A DNA stretch of 64,000 nt, taken from NCBI RefSeq assembly GCF_918797505.1, contig NC_092795.1, forward strand, positions 33,901,131-33,965,130, given 5' to 3'. The notes beneath the pieces are model-generated. The model saw only the letters and a program-made list of their open reading frames with translations, was not told the DNA's origin and ran no database searches. Below, piece after piece: positions 1 to 12,107 of the stretch (positions are counted from its first letter, which is position 1; every line of letters starts with the position of its first letter). A program made the translations under genes and the position numbers. The DNA comes from Bemisia tabaci (lineage: Eukaryota; Arthropoda; Insecta; Hemiptera; Aleyrodidae).

Positions 1-150
1 CAAATTGTCATCATTCCTTGAATTTTATGCAGAATTTTCTTCGCACAGATAAGGAAAATCACGGCAGTTTCAAAGAATTGTCGTTGAGTAGTTTTCCGTT
101 TAAAAAAGGAAGTATGACAGGAAGTCTGCGACGTCGCAAATCGAGTGATG
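1..150. repeat. fragment of dispersed repeat (GCAAAACCACG family)
   Basis: This stretch resembles the inner and right part of the elements at 27,236-27,465 and 45,515-45,755. It has a similar order of words: pieces like GAATTGTCGTTGAGTAG, then TATGACAGGAAGTC, then a GACGTCGCA end. It is cut by the window edge. No coding potential is seen. Confidence 0.5.
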
Positions 151-173
151 CGATTGCCGACTTACACCGTTGA

Positions 174-471
174 TATGCGTTTCACGGCGGCCAGCGACCG
201 CACTGTGTTTAGCGCAATGCTTGAAGTATTCCTACAGTCTTGTAGGCGCTAATTATGCCTCCGCACCGACCAGCGATCGCACTGTGTTCGGCGCAATGCG
301 TGAAGTATTCCCGCACTCTTGTAGGCGCATATGCGTTTTGCACCAGCGGTGACACTATGTTTGGCGAGATTAGAAACGATTGCATTAGATTTGAAAGAAA
401 CTGTAGAAACAGAGTAGAGAAATATGTTTGAAGGATGGCTGGGTAAAATAATGAAACGGCTCATGCAGAGT
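174..471. repeat. dispersed repeat with internal ~78-bp units (copy 1)
   Basis: Nearly the same sequence recurs at 58,302-58,611 inside an intron of the pseudokinase-KEN gene. It contains two and a half tandem units of about 76-80 bp, each with CGCAATGCGTGAAGTATTC and CTTGTAGGCGC. Single or inverted units of the same family occur at 10,221-10,308 and 14,780-14,945. The short open frames here are by-products of the repeat. Confidence 0.8.
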
Positions 472-1860
472 ACATCATTTATCTTGAAATTCGTACTTAA
501 CATTTTCTCAAAACAACGAAACTTTAAAGTGCTCTCCATTCATTTCAGCGCATTTGCGGTTAACGTTTTCAATGATGAAAGGGCCAATTAGGCCACTGGC
601 CTTTGATACAGCTCCGGTGCTGTGCGATGAAAAGGCGGAACTACAATTTTTGGCAAATCATCGAACTTAACTCAAAACTACGATATGATCAGGCAACCTT
701 GTAATGGTTTCGCAGTTATATAAGGTTCGCCATTCTTTAAAGGGAGACTATTTGCGCGAGGCACAGAGGAGGGTAAGGGAGCCATTGGAGTTACTCACAC
801 GGAGGGCGGGGGGAGGGAGAGCTCTTCATACTTACTCATCTTAATCGAGCGAACTCTGTTGGATGCTGCCACCTTATTTTTGTAGCTGGAACAACCATTA
901 AACTATTCGTGTTTATTGTATCCGTTCGGAAAACAGTGCCTATTTCTTCCCGTTTTCCTTATCTTTCAGTTTCATAGTTGGCACGGACGTTAAAAGCATG
1001 GCTTCAACTTGGGAACTGTCCGTTGTATCAAGTTGGATCAATAGAATAGCAATAACATAAACTCTTTCAACAATGATGTCTGAGAACACTTTATGTAAAC
1101 AGGGAAAAAAGTTCCAAGAGTATCCGGCACTATCTGATCCCCAAATAATGTAGTAACCATCACCTGCAGTCCAGTGCTGGTTACTATATTCCAAAATAAT
1201 TCACTGGACTGATGGTAGATACTACCAGAAATCCAGTTTTGGCCCAGGATCTCCCGGGAAGCACTTGTAGCCGGACCTTCCAGTGGCCATCATCAGGCTT
1301 CTTTATACCTGTGTAAAGTAACGATGATACCACGAAGAAAATTATCTCGATTGCGGTGTTCAAAATGTTGCTTTCACTTCATTACTTTAAAACCTTTATC
1401 GGACTGCTAAAACTTCTAAAAAGTTCATATTTAGTGAGGTAGTTATGTGGGACTTAATTAAAAATCGCGCCGGCACTATGAATGAAATCGGAAGGAACTG
1501 GGTGTTGAAAAAAAGTTCTATCTCTGCGCTTGTTTATCCAATTGTTACGAAACTGCTCGCTGGTGGTGTTTCTTTTTCACAGGAAACTCAAATTTGTACT
1601 CAAAAGTTTAAAATTCGAAAATCCAAGATGGCGGACGTACCCTAAAATGTTATCTTAGCGCCTTGGATATCATCCAACTTTACAATCGAATAAACATTAT
1701 TTTCTGTCCATTTTCAAAATCAATTTCCCCTCGGCTCAATAGACACTGATACGAGCGTGCTTTTGCGTCGGAACTGCCTGTTATCTTTTGCAAACAACGA
1801 TGATCACTCTTCGAGAAAATTGCCGAATTTTCCTCATTATCTTTCAAGCATTGTTTTCTC
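472..1860. other. no gene recognised
   Basis: AT-rich non-coding sequence with short open frames of no recognisable family. A purine-rich patch lies near 765-825. Nothing else stands out. Confidence 0.6.
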
Positions 1861-2400
1861 GGTAATCGTTGCCGTTGCCCCCCCCCTCCCCCCTTGCCCC
1901 CTCCCCTGTTGAAACAGGACCGAGCTTCGATTACGATCGTGTTCTTTTATTGCGCTCACGTTGCGGGCGAATCGCGGGAGGGTGTGAGGAGGGGGAGGGG
2001 AAATTGTGAGAGGAGGGGGTATTCGGACACGCTTTTCTCCGCGCGGTGGGGCTTTTCCCGGTGAGGGGAAACCTCACCAGTTCTGCCGCGCCGAGTGCAA
2101 AACCGCGCATCTTCCGCGGACCCGCCTCGGAGTTGAGCGGTTCCGCGTTTGCGGGCACGGACTCGCCGTCCAAGTTGTCAGGTCGTGCAATTAAATGTGA
2201 AAATTTCACGTGGAATTGCGCCGAATTTTCAGCACCATCCGGCAACGATCCTCGCGATCGTGCCACAGTGACGTGCCGCAAAAACGAGATTGGAGCGCCG
2301 ATTAGCGGCGTCGAGCCGGGGTCCTGTTATCGACGCCGCGGAACCCTCGGAGCGTCGGGACGCCCGCCTCCGGCGTCGCACGGTGGAACTAGCTTGTAGG
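1861..2400. other. GC-rich, CpG-rich island
   Basis: It starts with a C-run and stays much richer in G, C and CpG than the flanks. All frames are open for 60-117 codons because stop codons are rare in GC-rich DNA, and none of the translations looks like a known protein. It is followed directly by a repeat copy at 2,401. It could be an unmethylated CpG island, a decayed exon or a GC-rich repeat; the sequence does not decide. Confidence 0.4.
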
Positions 2401-2595
2401 AAAGGTCCGACATAAAATTTTGGGCTAAAATAAATTTTTAAGTTTATTTTGTCACAAATTCAATTTCAAGAGGTGTTTCTGCGAGGAAATTTCACGAGAA
2501 AACCGATGGAACTGTTCGCACCAAAAAGTCCAAAAATATCATACCAAATCGGAGCTACGGAAGTTTGCAGTGCTGCGTAGCTTCGAGGAAAAGCT
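2401..2595. repeat. MITE-like repeat, GGTCGGACATGAAATTTT family
   Basis: This is a diverged copy of the element best preserved at 16,221-16,424. It starts with a GGTCCGACAT-like end and carries the internal words AATTTCAAGAGG and AACCGATGGAAC. Other copies are at 23,205-23,390 (reversed) and 43,165-43,370. Confidence 0.55.
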
Positions 2596-2629
2596 ATTTA
2601 AACTTCTAATCCGTCACGTTTAGAGTACA

Positions 2630-2860
2630 AAATTGCCGGATTATGATGCAAAGTTCATGCAGTCCTGTGGCGTGCTTTGCGATGGATCGATTTATCTGCC
2701 ACGTAAACCTACGGTAAACGATAGATTATCAGGGTGTTGTGTCAACAAACACATTAATTGTCGATTCTTCACCATAGTTTCAAAAGAGAACACATCGATC
2801 GCCGATGACTCTTGCTTCTTCTTTGTTACGCCCTCTGTTGACGCTGAGACGAAGTAAACC
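2630..2860. repeat. repeat related to the GATCGATT / GTGGCGTGCTTTGC family
   Basis: It shares GTGGCGTGCTTTGCGATGG and a run ending in AACACATTAAT with sequences near 46,600-46,750 and 49,740-49,900. The open frame across it is not a recognised protein. Confidence 0.45.
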
Positions 2861-2880
2861 GCTCCCATCTTGTTCTTCAG

Positions 2881-3018
2881 AGGTCCAATTACATGATCAA
2901 TTGAGCCATCAAATTGGGCCTCTCGTTGGTCGCATCCTCACCTCAGGTCTTTTTCCACCAATCAGAGCTTCAATTTGATGGCTCAATTTGATGGCTCAAT
3001 TTGATGGTGTAACTGGAC
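2881..3018. repeat. short MITE with repeated TTTGATGGCTCAA
   Basis: Its inverted ends read GGTCCAATTACATGATC and, on the other side, GTGTAACTGGACC. Inside the right end the 13-mer AATTTGATGGCTC is repeated in tandem. The left end carries its inverse, GAGCCATCAAATT. Confidence 0.6.
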
Positions 3019-3159
3019 CACAAGACACTGTAAAGAGTTTTCCAGCGAAATCCGAAAATCTTACTTTTCGTCTCAATTCGACAAAAATTGATTTACTGAA
3101 AACAGTACCTCCTTTGCGAGAAGTCCTTTTTCCCATGAAAGGTCACACTCAATCAGTAG

Positions 3160-3290
3160 CGATTCTAGCGAGTTGGCAACACTGCATTTTCCCATATATA
3201 GGGACACAAAAAAATCCATACATTCAATGGGTTTAAATGGAGTATTGACAGTGTCGTCAACTCGCTGAAAACGTCACTGGATATAAATTT
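3160..3290. repeat. short foldback repeat (GCGAGTTGGCAACACTG)
   Basis: The left side carries GCGAGTTGGCAACACTG and the right side its approximate inverse, AGTGTCGTCAACTCGC. The centre has TTTAAATGGAG, as in the element at 62,170-62,324. Confidence 0.5.
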
Positions 3291-4240
3291 GGAAACATCT
3301 AATGGACCCAAATGATTTCTCGGACTTTCATGGATATCGTGGATTATTTGTCGTTTTTCAGGCGAAAGAGCATAGTTACTTTTTGCCTTCGCAAAACAAC
3401 TCAAATATTATGTATTTACCACGAAACGTAAGGGTATTATCAACCGAAAATTTCATTTATTTCTTTCTCTGATTAAACGAAGAAACCAGGAAAATTTTCA
3501 TGTGACAAGTAAAATTTTTCGCTCTGATCTTATCGGGCGAGCTACGGTTTGAAAATTTCATTTTCCGGACTCTACCTTGCTGAGTAAAACAAGATCGTTG
3601 TTTTAGGTGGTGGGCCCATTAAACGTTACTCGCCGACGGCGTACAGTGGAGCGAATCAACGGAAGATGTCGAACATGATCTGGAAATTTCAAAAAGATTT
3701 TATCTTCATTATTACAGAACGTAAAAGTTTAACAGCGGCTTCTTTGACTTTCAAGTAATATTTCCTGTAAGAATCACTCCTTAAAATTCATTATGTGACG
3801 AAATAAACATCATAATTTCCACTCTAACCACTACTGTTTTCGTTCCTTTATGAGGCGGCGGCGCAGGAGGATCGATGCGGAGGGAGGGGGGGGGGGGGGG
3901 TTGCAGCGAAGTCGCCCACCGACAACAACGAACAACGGCCATTGTTGGTGGATGAACCTGCTCGGTGTGGTTGGTGGCGGGGTTATTAGAAATGTATGTA
4001 ACTTGGACTCCCCGGAAAATTGGGTCACGGGGTCTCACCATCAAATCTTGATTTAATCAAATACCTCTTCCGATTGCCACGGGAACGCCCCGCCCCCGCA
4101 TCTTTCTATCCCCTCCCCCTCCCTTCGCGTCGCTTGCCGGGAACTGTTGCTCCGGCTCCGGCCCCGAACTAACCCCCCCCCCCCCCAACTCTGCCACGTT
4201 GCCGGACTAATGCCGCGAAATAGGACATCCTCGCTCAGTT
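3291..4240. other. no gene recognised; G and C runs
   Basis: Non-coding. It contains a G-run near 3,885-3,900 with a proline/glycine-type shadow frame on each strand, a C/T-rich stretch near 4,085-4,130 and a C-run near 4,170-4,185. Confidence 0.55.
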
Positions 4241-4530
4241 AGAGTCCCTTTATACTGAGAGTCAAGACAATATGAATCCATTTCTGATTGGTTCCGGTAT
4301 TTTAGGCCTTCACAGTATCACAAACGGGAATGAAGATTACATGCTCACCGATTGCAAAGATTATAATCTGGACCAGGGAATTACGGGTTCGGCAAGGAAC
4401 AAACGGAATGGGAGAAGGAACGGAGAAAGGAATTTGAGAATGGGCCGATCAAAAGATACAAAAAACGTTCAATTTCTGTAATCTTATTCCCGTTTGTGAC
4501 TCCATGAGGGGGTGTTGTCTTGACTCTCAG
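4241..4530. mobile_element. MITE family 1, copy 1
   Basis: A ~290-bp non-autonomous element with terminal inverted repeats: it starts AGAGTCCCTTTATACTGAG and ends in the inverse, CTTGACTCTCAG. Copies with the same layout lie at 5,437-5,745, 5,908-6,212 and 19,443-19,751, and a right-end fragment at 12,108-12,231. It encodes no transposase, so it must have been moved in trans. Confidence 0.85.
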
Positions 4531-5436
4531 TCCTTGGTTTGATCAAGATCATGCACCGTATCCATCGAAGCTTAAGAAATGTCATATCTTTTACTGTTTC
4601 CGGATCAATTTTTGGAAAGTTCCTTATTACTACCTTCTGCGACCAAAGCCTCGCTGCATTCCGCATCCTCTGAGTTTCATCTAAAACTCGATGAGAAGTG
4701 ACCAAGAGTTTTTTCTATTTTCGGAACACTCCCCCTTTTCCCCCGAATGTTCAAAATATTTCCGAACCTCTCACGGGATTTCCTCCAGCGTTTATTAAAA
4801 TTCGTTGACCTTTCCATGTTTCCTTGAAATATTCCCGGACCCTCCCTTGTTCACTCGACCAATTCTTGGAATATTCCCTCACTTTTTCCTTTTTCTTAAA
4901 GTCATCTTTGAAATATTTCCAAACGTACGCATTCAAAGAATATAGAAACTCACAGACTTGCTACGTGAATACCAACCCTGAAGATCTCTGAGCTCGTTCC
5001 TCTCTGCGTAATCGGACATATTTTCTTTGTGATCCGTCGTCATCCAAATAATCATGACAGATTTTTATATTTTAAAAATTTTAGTGTGCGCAAAATTCGT
5101 TTTACTTTTACTCACCTAAAAATCTTTGAGTAGTGGCGATTCTTGAAATCTGGAAACAAGGGTTTTCCTCCATTTATATCGATCAATCGATTCTTGGTGA
5201 GGCAGCGTGACTGCTTAACTCACCTGAAAGAGATGTTTTTAATGGATTTAAATTCATGAAAAACAATGTTGCTAACCTGCAAAATTGTCAATGAAAAAGC
5301 AGTAAATCACAAATGAACGTCGTGTCAGATGTCAGAGCAGTAAAAGTATGGGCATTATTCCGGGGTACTCAAAGGAAAAATGCTGTTTTTTGCAAAGAAA
5401 TTAATGCTATACAACCATTTTATTGTCAGTTTTACT
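4531..5436. other. no gene recognised
   Basis: AT-rich non-coding DNA between two MITE copies. A fragment of the TTTATATCGATCAATCGATTC repeat family lies near 5,170-5,200. Confidence 0.5.
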
Positions 5437-5745
5437 AGAGTCCCTTTATGCTGAGAGTAAAGACAATACGAATCCATTTCTGATTGGTTCCCTTATTTTA
5501 GACCTCCAGAGTGTCACAAACGGGAATAAAAATTACATTGTCACCAATTACGAAGACTATAAATTGGAACAGACCGCGGACTTAGGGGCTTGGTAAGAAA
5601 CAAACGGAATGAGAGAAGGAACGGAGCTGGGAATTCGGGGATGAGTTGATCAAAGATTACGAAAAACGTTCAATTTGTGTAATCTTTATTCCACTTTGTG
5701 ACATCCATGAGCCGCGTTGTCTTAAGTCCTTCTATAAAGGACTCT
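5437..5745. mobile_element. MITE family 1, copy 2
   Basis: Same termini as copy 1 (AGAGTCCCTTTATGCTGAG; right end TAAAGGACTCT). It is more diverged inside than the copies at 4,241 and 5,908. Confidence 0.8.
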
Positions 5746-5907
5746 AAGTTTTACGCGTGTTAATTTACTGTCGATGTAAAAACTAGAAAGTCAGGGAATT
5801 TTGATCATTTTGGCAAAGGAATTCCTGGAAAAGTCAGGAAAATCTTCCCTGCGATGCCGTTAACACCGTTCTGTTTTTTCCGGTTACAAGGCAGTGTAGT
5901 TGGAGTT

Positions 5908-6212
5908 AGAGTCCCTTTATACTGAGAGTCAAGACAAATGTGAATCCATTTCTAATTGGTTCCCGTATTTTAGGCCTTCACAGTATCACAAACGGGAATA
6001 AAGATTACATTTTCACCGATTGCAAAGATTATAATCTGGAATGGACCAGGGAATTACGGGTTCGGCAAGGAACAAACGGAATGAGAGGAGGAACGGAGAA
6101 AGGAATTTGAGAATAGGCCGATCAAAGATTACGAAAAACGTCCAATTTCTGTAATCTTTATTCCCGTTTGTGACTCCATGGGGGGTCTTCACTCTCAGTA
6201 TAAAGGGACTCT
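5908..6212. mobile_element. MITE family 1, copy 3
   Basis: Well-preserved copy with both ends intact: AGAGTCCCTTTATACTGAG on the left and CTCAGTATAAAGGGACTCT on the right. It is in the same orientation as copy 1 and nearly identical to it inside. Confidence 0.88.
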
Positions 6213-9040
6213 AGTCGGAGCCGGGAAATGAAGGATTTCCCGTTAAAATTGGCAACGTCAGGTATGAAACGTACCCCTCCAGATGACGCACGTCTTGTTT
6301 GATGAAATTTTTCCCCATTCCAGACACCGGTCGGGTCGTGTTCCGCGTCTGACGAGAGTTTCGGGTTCGGGGGAGTTTTTCTCGTTTCGGTGCCTAATTG
6401 ATTCGTTTATTTATTCATGGGGGTCGCCTCTCCCCCGTCTCTTCCTTCCTCCCCCCCCCCCCCGCCACAGTGCTCGGGCTGCTGCGCGAGGTTCGGGTGC
6501 AGTTAAACAAGAACCAGCGACATAACTGTTGCACGGGGTAAAGTTATGTTTTGAAAAATGGGGCGTTCTTAGAAGACGGATCTGCTTTCTTGCGCTCCGA
6601 GTTCATCAACTATTAAATGGAAATATTTCTCGGATCCTTCCGTTGTTTTCCACCGGGCACTTTTAGTTGCTGTTAGAGGGAGAGATTATTTCAGAGATCA
6701 GAATGAAACTAAAAATTCGTAACGCTGAATATCAGATTTTTCGACCCATTCTCCTCCCTTTTGTAACGCTTGTGTAACGTCGGGTCCTACTCTTTAACAC
6801 GTAAAAACGAATTGGCGTAACGCTCTCCGCGACCCTTCCTCTCTTCCAGGTGCGTCACGTATTTTAGGAACGGCCCCTAGTGGCGTTTTTCGCACTTAAA
6901 TCAAGGCATGGTGGCGTATTTAAATACATAACCCGTATTTATATACATTGATTCTGATATTTTTGAAGAATTATCTATGTTATTTGTATGTTTTTGAAGG
7001 TAAGGAATTCTTTTTGTGAAATTTTTATTTTTTTGGTACCACTCTGACCCTTTTTCACCCACCCCCTCCTCCTCATTTGCTTTATGTAAATCTTCCAGAA
7101 GAGATGGTATTGCCAATTTACCCCACCTTGGGGTCGTCAAAAAAAAAACACCCGTCAAAATTCCAATTTTTAGACGTGACCCTTTAGGGCGCGTAATAAA
7201 CCTGCAGACATGTTTTTGTTTTTTTTCAAAATGATCATTAATATGAATTCGCATATTTTGAGCGTACGTTACCTTAACTTTTCTCAATTCAGCAATGAGA
7301 GCCACAGGCACCTTCACGCGAGTTGTTGACGGCGCAGAGATACAACTATTCGTACTTGATGGATGTCCGTGTTGCGTCTGCGAAATTGAAGGCGCGATGG
7401 CGCGAGGCGTGATTTCGTACTGCTCCGCTCTGTGCTGCCAATAATGAGGTGTTGCTCTGATTCGAGAGAAAATTTATAAAACAAGGTCCAAATACGTCTC
7501 CTCTATATTCGTTTATGTCGACAATCAATTTTTATTTTGTTCAATTTCATGAATTTTTTTTCGTTTAAAAAAAAATCCCTGACATTCGACAATTTTCTTG
7601 TTGTTCAATTTAACGTCTGATTTTGTTTTTACCATGTATTTTTAGACCTACATCTGAAGCTTTTATGTATACAGCGGCCTCATACAACCCGTGGGGCACC
7701 GATTTTTGGGGCATCTAAGGGTTGAACCAAGAGCTTTCTTTGATCGCTCCGCGGCTCAGTGTCAGAGGTCCAACCCTGCATCTATAGAAAAATCTGATTC
7801 ATAGTTTGACTTTAGTTTTTTCGTTATCCTCAAATTTGAAATCAAATTACTTATATGTCTGCAGCTGTTTGTGCAACATTCCTATTCTGTATCATTTGGG
7901 ACCATTTACTGTCGCATTCACGAAGTAATAGAAATTACAAGAGGAAGTATCAACATGACTTGGATGTTTCCGAAATGGGGAAAATTAAAGCGGACAACAA
8001 GTACCCACCCGAGGCAAACAAACATGGACAACATCCTAGTTGGAAACTTGCCATTTCATGAATTTAACGACTATAATTCGCCTCTAATATAGTGCTAAAC
8101 AGTGATGAATACGGTATTCCATCGTTAGCAACGACATTTTTACAGACCATCATCCAATTATTTGTCGAAACAGTTAAGCTTACTTTAGCGCGAGTTTACA
8201 CCCAGATAATGTCGAACATATTCGAACCGTTTAAAAGCTAATCTGACAGGGTTTTATCGTTGTGGGCGCTGAGACATTGCTACAGGGTGATTCAAAATGG
8301 AGTGCTAGCATGCAGCGGGAAGAGTTCTATCCTCTTATTCAGCTATATTCTTCATGAAGCTGACCAATTGGCTATAGGCAGGAATACAGGACTGCAGAAT
8401 GGCTTCAGGGACGTAGAAACGTAAATTTCAGCCCATAGTCATGATAAACCCACTAAACGTGTTCAGCTCTATCTCTCCATGAAGGGTTTAACTGAAAGTA
8501 GAGATGAGCTTTTCTCTCGTGAAGCAGGTTTACTCCTCTATTGCGGCCTTAATTTCAAGAACTTTTTAAGCCCAGGAGTAAATTTTAGATAAAACCATAA
8601 TTTCTCTAGTTTTTAAATACAGTACCTAATACATCGACCACGAGCCCTGGCCTCTACAAAGTCTACTTTAATATCCAAAAATGGCAAAAGCTATGAGCCG
8701 TTAAAGTTAAACCTTATATAGAAGATCTGAGCAAAAAAGGATTGTTTTTAATATGTTACGCAAAAAATGGGTTTTCAGTTGAATTAACCGTGGTTACTTC
8801 GTTATTTATTCGTCAAAGTGTCCGGCACTGCAAGCGAATGAAACCAAATGTTTAGTCATTTCAACCCACATACGTTTACACTACCATTTTTGGACCTTGC
8901 ATTGCACTATGTGACTGAAATAGCTACATCTATTAGAGACGGATCTCGCAATTTTCATACTTTTCTCATACAAGTTTCCTATCTTTGACATTAAGTGAAG
9001 GATTCATAGTAAACTGCACGGAATTTAACCGCGTGAGGAC
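6213..9040. other. no gene recognised
   Basis: Non-coding stretch. A GC-rich patch with a C-run sits at about 6,290-6,520. The minus-strand open frame at 6,901-7,317 (138 codons) has no recognisable motif. The rest is AT-rich. Confidence 0.5.
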
Positions 9041-9520
9041 TTAAACCAGAACACAACGTTGGCGCCTCCTGCGGGAGAAAATTCGGCAGGACGAGTCGCC
9101 GAAGATACACCTTATCTCTTTCTCTGAAGGGACTCCCTGCTTCCATCGAATTACATTTTTCGGCGTGGAAGGCACTCTAAACTTGAAGTTTGTTTTAGCT
9201 CGTCGTAAAGTTGGATTCCTCTGGGGTCGGGGCCGCAACGACAACGGCGCGGAAAGGGTTGTCCGCAGCATGCGGCTCGCGGCGCGACGTTTCCCGCCAA
9301 AAATCAATAGTGCCGGCCGGATGATGGGGGGCGGGGAGGGGGGCCGCGCGGGAGAGGGGGCGGCAGGTGGTAGCGGTGGGTCAGGTCATTGGAAGCGCGA
9401 GTTGGCGGGGCGGGGCGGGGCGAAGAGGCTGTTCAACCCCAACCTTGACTCCGTTGACAGCTCGCCACTCGCGCCGGCTCCCAAGATGACGATGACCGAA
9501 CGCCGTTGGATCTCGAGCCG
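9041..9520. other. GC-rich, CpG-rich island
   Basis: G-rich plus strand with GGGGCGGGG-type runs near 9,325-9,420 that could form G-quadruplexes. Open frames run on both strands (up to 168 codons from 9,165), but their translations are R/G/A-rich and unrecognised. It is followed by a MITE family 2 copy. Confidence 0.4.
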
Positions 9521-9570
9521 TCACCATCCAGTCGTTGCATCTTCCTTCGTATCTGGACCAGAGACAATAT

Positions 9571-9698
9571 GGCCGCATTTTGCAACGAGGAACCACTATT
9601 TCCGGCTCATTTTAGAAAAAAAATTGGTTTCCCCATGCAGAAAGGTGCTTTTATGGAAGAGCCGGAGATAGTGATTCCTTATTGCAAAATGTAATCCA
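9571..9698. mobile_element. MITE family 2, copy 1
   Basis: ~130-bp foldback element. The left arm contains GCATTTTGCAACGAGGAACC and the right arm its inverse, ending TTGCAAAATGTAATCC. Related copies are at 11,915-12,053, 14,212-14,353, 15,515-15,645, 20,413-20,559, 23,816-23,957 and 26,345-26,702 (interrupted), with fragments near 45,175 and 47,247. Confidence 0.8.
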
Positions 9699-9779
9699 TG
9701 TATTGGGATTGCATTTTGCGAAAAGGAACCAAGAGCATTCCAATGTCCCTAAGATTTTGCAACTCTTTTACCTTGCAGT

Positions 9780-9975
9780 GGACTGCGCCTTGCAAAAAGA
9801 AACCAAGAGCAATCCCTGGCAAAAATTGGCAGTAGAATCTGTGTTCCAAAATACCATAGACCTACGGCCGGCTGTAAGATTTTCAATAGCTTCTATAGCC
9901 GGCTACACAATTTCTTTTAGGCTTTTATAGCCGATGGCGATTAAGCAACTCACAGCCAGGCGATAAAGTGTATGC
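9780..9975. repeat. TATAGCCGGCT repeat cluster, copy 1
   Basis: Contains several variants of CTATAGCCGGCTA, preceded by TGTTCCAAAATACCATAG. An inverted, longer relative lies at 11,530-11,740 and contains CTATGGTATTTTGAAATGC. Together the two form a loose inverted pair about 1.6 kb apart. Confidence 0.6.
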
Positions 9976-10220
9976 TGAACGTCACTAATTACGGATGCTA
10001 GGACTTAGTGAGTTTTTGAACCACTGCTCTCTTTTTGGGCCGTAGTATCTTGATTTATTTTGCGAGGAAAGCTCCGTACTTTTGATGGATGCCTGCCATT
10101 CCTAATATATTAGAGCGCCTTCAGTTTCGTATGATACTGTACAATACCTCTGGTGTGAAATAGTTGCTTCAAGCGCCGTGGCACGCTGCGGTGTGGCAGG
10201 CGGGCAACCAGCGCAAAACG

Positions 10221-10308
10221 CGCATTGGCGCCTACAAACCTAACAGGGATACTTCACGCGTTGCGCAATGCGTGAAGTATCCCTGTTAGGTTTGTAGGCG
10301 CCAGTGCG
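10221..10308. repeat. 88-bp near-perfect palindrome
   Basis: Two 44-nt arms (10,221-10,264 and 10,265-10,308) meet with no spacer and differ at only two positions. Each arm contains GGCGCCTACAAACC and GATACTTCACGC or their inverse. This is two head-to-head units of the ~78-bp repeat family seen at 174-471. Confidence 0.92.
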
Positions 10309-11529
10309 TCGCAATCAAATACACATCAATCAACACAAATCATGTATTATCCGAGCCTTCCTAATTAAGGGCCCCGCGAGTCACCATTGTACACTGCCTT
10401 TATTTATACTTAGGTATCTAATGGAGCTTCTTCGGCTTAATGATTGCTGCTGAAGCTCAAATTACCTCAATTTTCTCTATTAACTTCTAATTTTCCGAAG
10501 AAATTAAACATAAAAAAAAAAAATCCGATGTCAAAAAACGCGAGTTTTTGGGAAATAGTTAGAAGATAGAAAAGAATTTAGGCCATTTTTGACTTTAGCA
10601 TCAAGTAGTAGATGAAAAATGCTCCATTAGACACCAACTTGATATAATTTTCCCGTCTTTTCAGACGCAAAACTAACGGATCAGTATCATATGCGTCGAT
10701 TAGGACATATGAGAGGAAAACCCCGTTATCTGAAACAACGTGGACATTTTTTTAACCACGCAAGGCATGTTTTCTCATGTATTTTTGTCTCCTGGATTCG
10801 AAAATGACCTTGGTTTCTCTTTACCATGCACCAGTTTTCCGGAAAATCACATTTCCCGAAAAGTCCATTTTAAGTGGAAAATCTCAATTTTCCGGAAAAT
10901 CGGTGGATGTTGGAGAAAAACCAACGTCATTTTCGGACTCAGCACTAAAAATTACATACAGATCACCTATCAAATGCCCGGTGTTTATTCGCCACAGACC
11001 TGTGAAATTCGAATTCTCTCGAGCCACCATTTTATGAACTTCACTTTTTCAAAATCATTTAAGCTTTATTCCCAAAAGGGCACTTTGGAGCAGCCAATTT
11101 TTCTTGATAATGAATCTTCAGGGATCAGTTAACACTGCTATACAAAGGTTTCCCTGAAATACGCTGAAATAGCTAGTTAAAAGTCTAGCTATATTATTAT
11201 TTTTACGGTATTGAGGAGGGTACTTTTAAGCAAGAATACCGCCTATAAAAATAGCGATATTTTAACTTGTTATTAGTGAAATATATTCTACTTAAGGAGG
11301 AGGACAAGCTACTCGCTCCGCTTTGTGTTAGGCTCTAATATTTAATCTGGCGGAGTCAGCGTTATTCAACTCATGATTTTGAAATGTTCGCACATCCTGT
11401 ATGGATTATTCTCGTTTTAATTGATGAAGAAAAATATGTATTAAAGGAAAATATAACGTGTGTTTTGTAAATATTTAGGTGGCTCCGTATCAAACTTAAT
11501 GATTTCCAAAGCACACGAATTTCTATACA
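10309..11529. other. no gene recognised
   Basis: Non-coding. Overlapping open frames at 10,740-11,132 cover a stretch with repeated TTTTCCGGAAAAT words, which is repeat-like rather than coding. A CTACTCGCTCCGC word near 11,309 echoes the hairpin region at 30,480-30,580. Confidence 0.5.
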
Positions 11530-11740
11530 ATTTCTTATAGCCTTTTATAATCGATGACGAAAAAGCAACATCCAGGCGATAAAGTGTAAAGCCCGGCTAT
11601 AGGAACTATAGCCCGGCTGCATAATTTTTTATCGCTTCGTATAGCCCGGCCGTATGATTTTCTTCTCACTCTACAGCCAGCTATATGATTGTCTGTAGCC
11701 TTCTTTAACCGGCTATAAGAATTCCTATGGTATTTTGAAA
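11530..11740. repeat. TATAGCCCGGCT repeat cluster, copy 2
   Basis: Four or more diverged units containing CTATAGCCCGGCT spaced about 40 bp apart. It is inverted relative to the cluster at 9,780-9,975. Confidence 0.6.
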
Positions 11741-12053
11741 TGCAGCTCTTATCGCCAATTTTTACTAGGGATCCAATGTCGCTAGGATTGTGTTACTTAC
11801 CTGCTCTGAAATAAAATCACTGAAATCACGCAAAAAACGAAATTGACGTAGGTAATTTTCGTCTTGAAATTATAGTTTATTAGGAATAAAGATAAAATTT
11901 GTTTAGATGATCAGTTGGACCACATTTTGCAATAAGGAAGCACTATTTCTGGCTCATCTCAGAAACAACATTTGTGCCATTGGTTTCCCTGTGCAGAAAG
12001 GTGTTTTTATGGAGGAGCCAGAAATAGTGGTTCCTTATCGCAAAATGTAATCC
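11741..12053. mobile_element. MITE family 2, copy 2, with shared flank
   Basis: The MITE proper is 11,915-12,053: left arm CCACATTTTGCAATAAGG, right arm TTATCGCAAAATGTAATCC. The flank 11,741-11,914 (ACTGAAATCACGCAAAAAAC onward) recurs at 28,974-29,066, so a longer composite repeat was probably moved. Confidence 0.75.
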
Positions 12054-12107
12054 AGTTTATGTTTGCTGGTAAAAATAGACACACGATCTTGGCGATATTG
12101 GCGATCA

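Noticed and set aside
1434..1450. let-7-like TGAGGTAGT word
   Set aside because: Only nine bases match the let-7 seed region and no hairpin surrounds it.
9165..9671. 168-codon plus-strand open frame
   Set aside because: It lies in a GC-rich island where stops are rare, runs into a MITE, and its peptide is Gly/Arg/Ala-rich with no motif.
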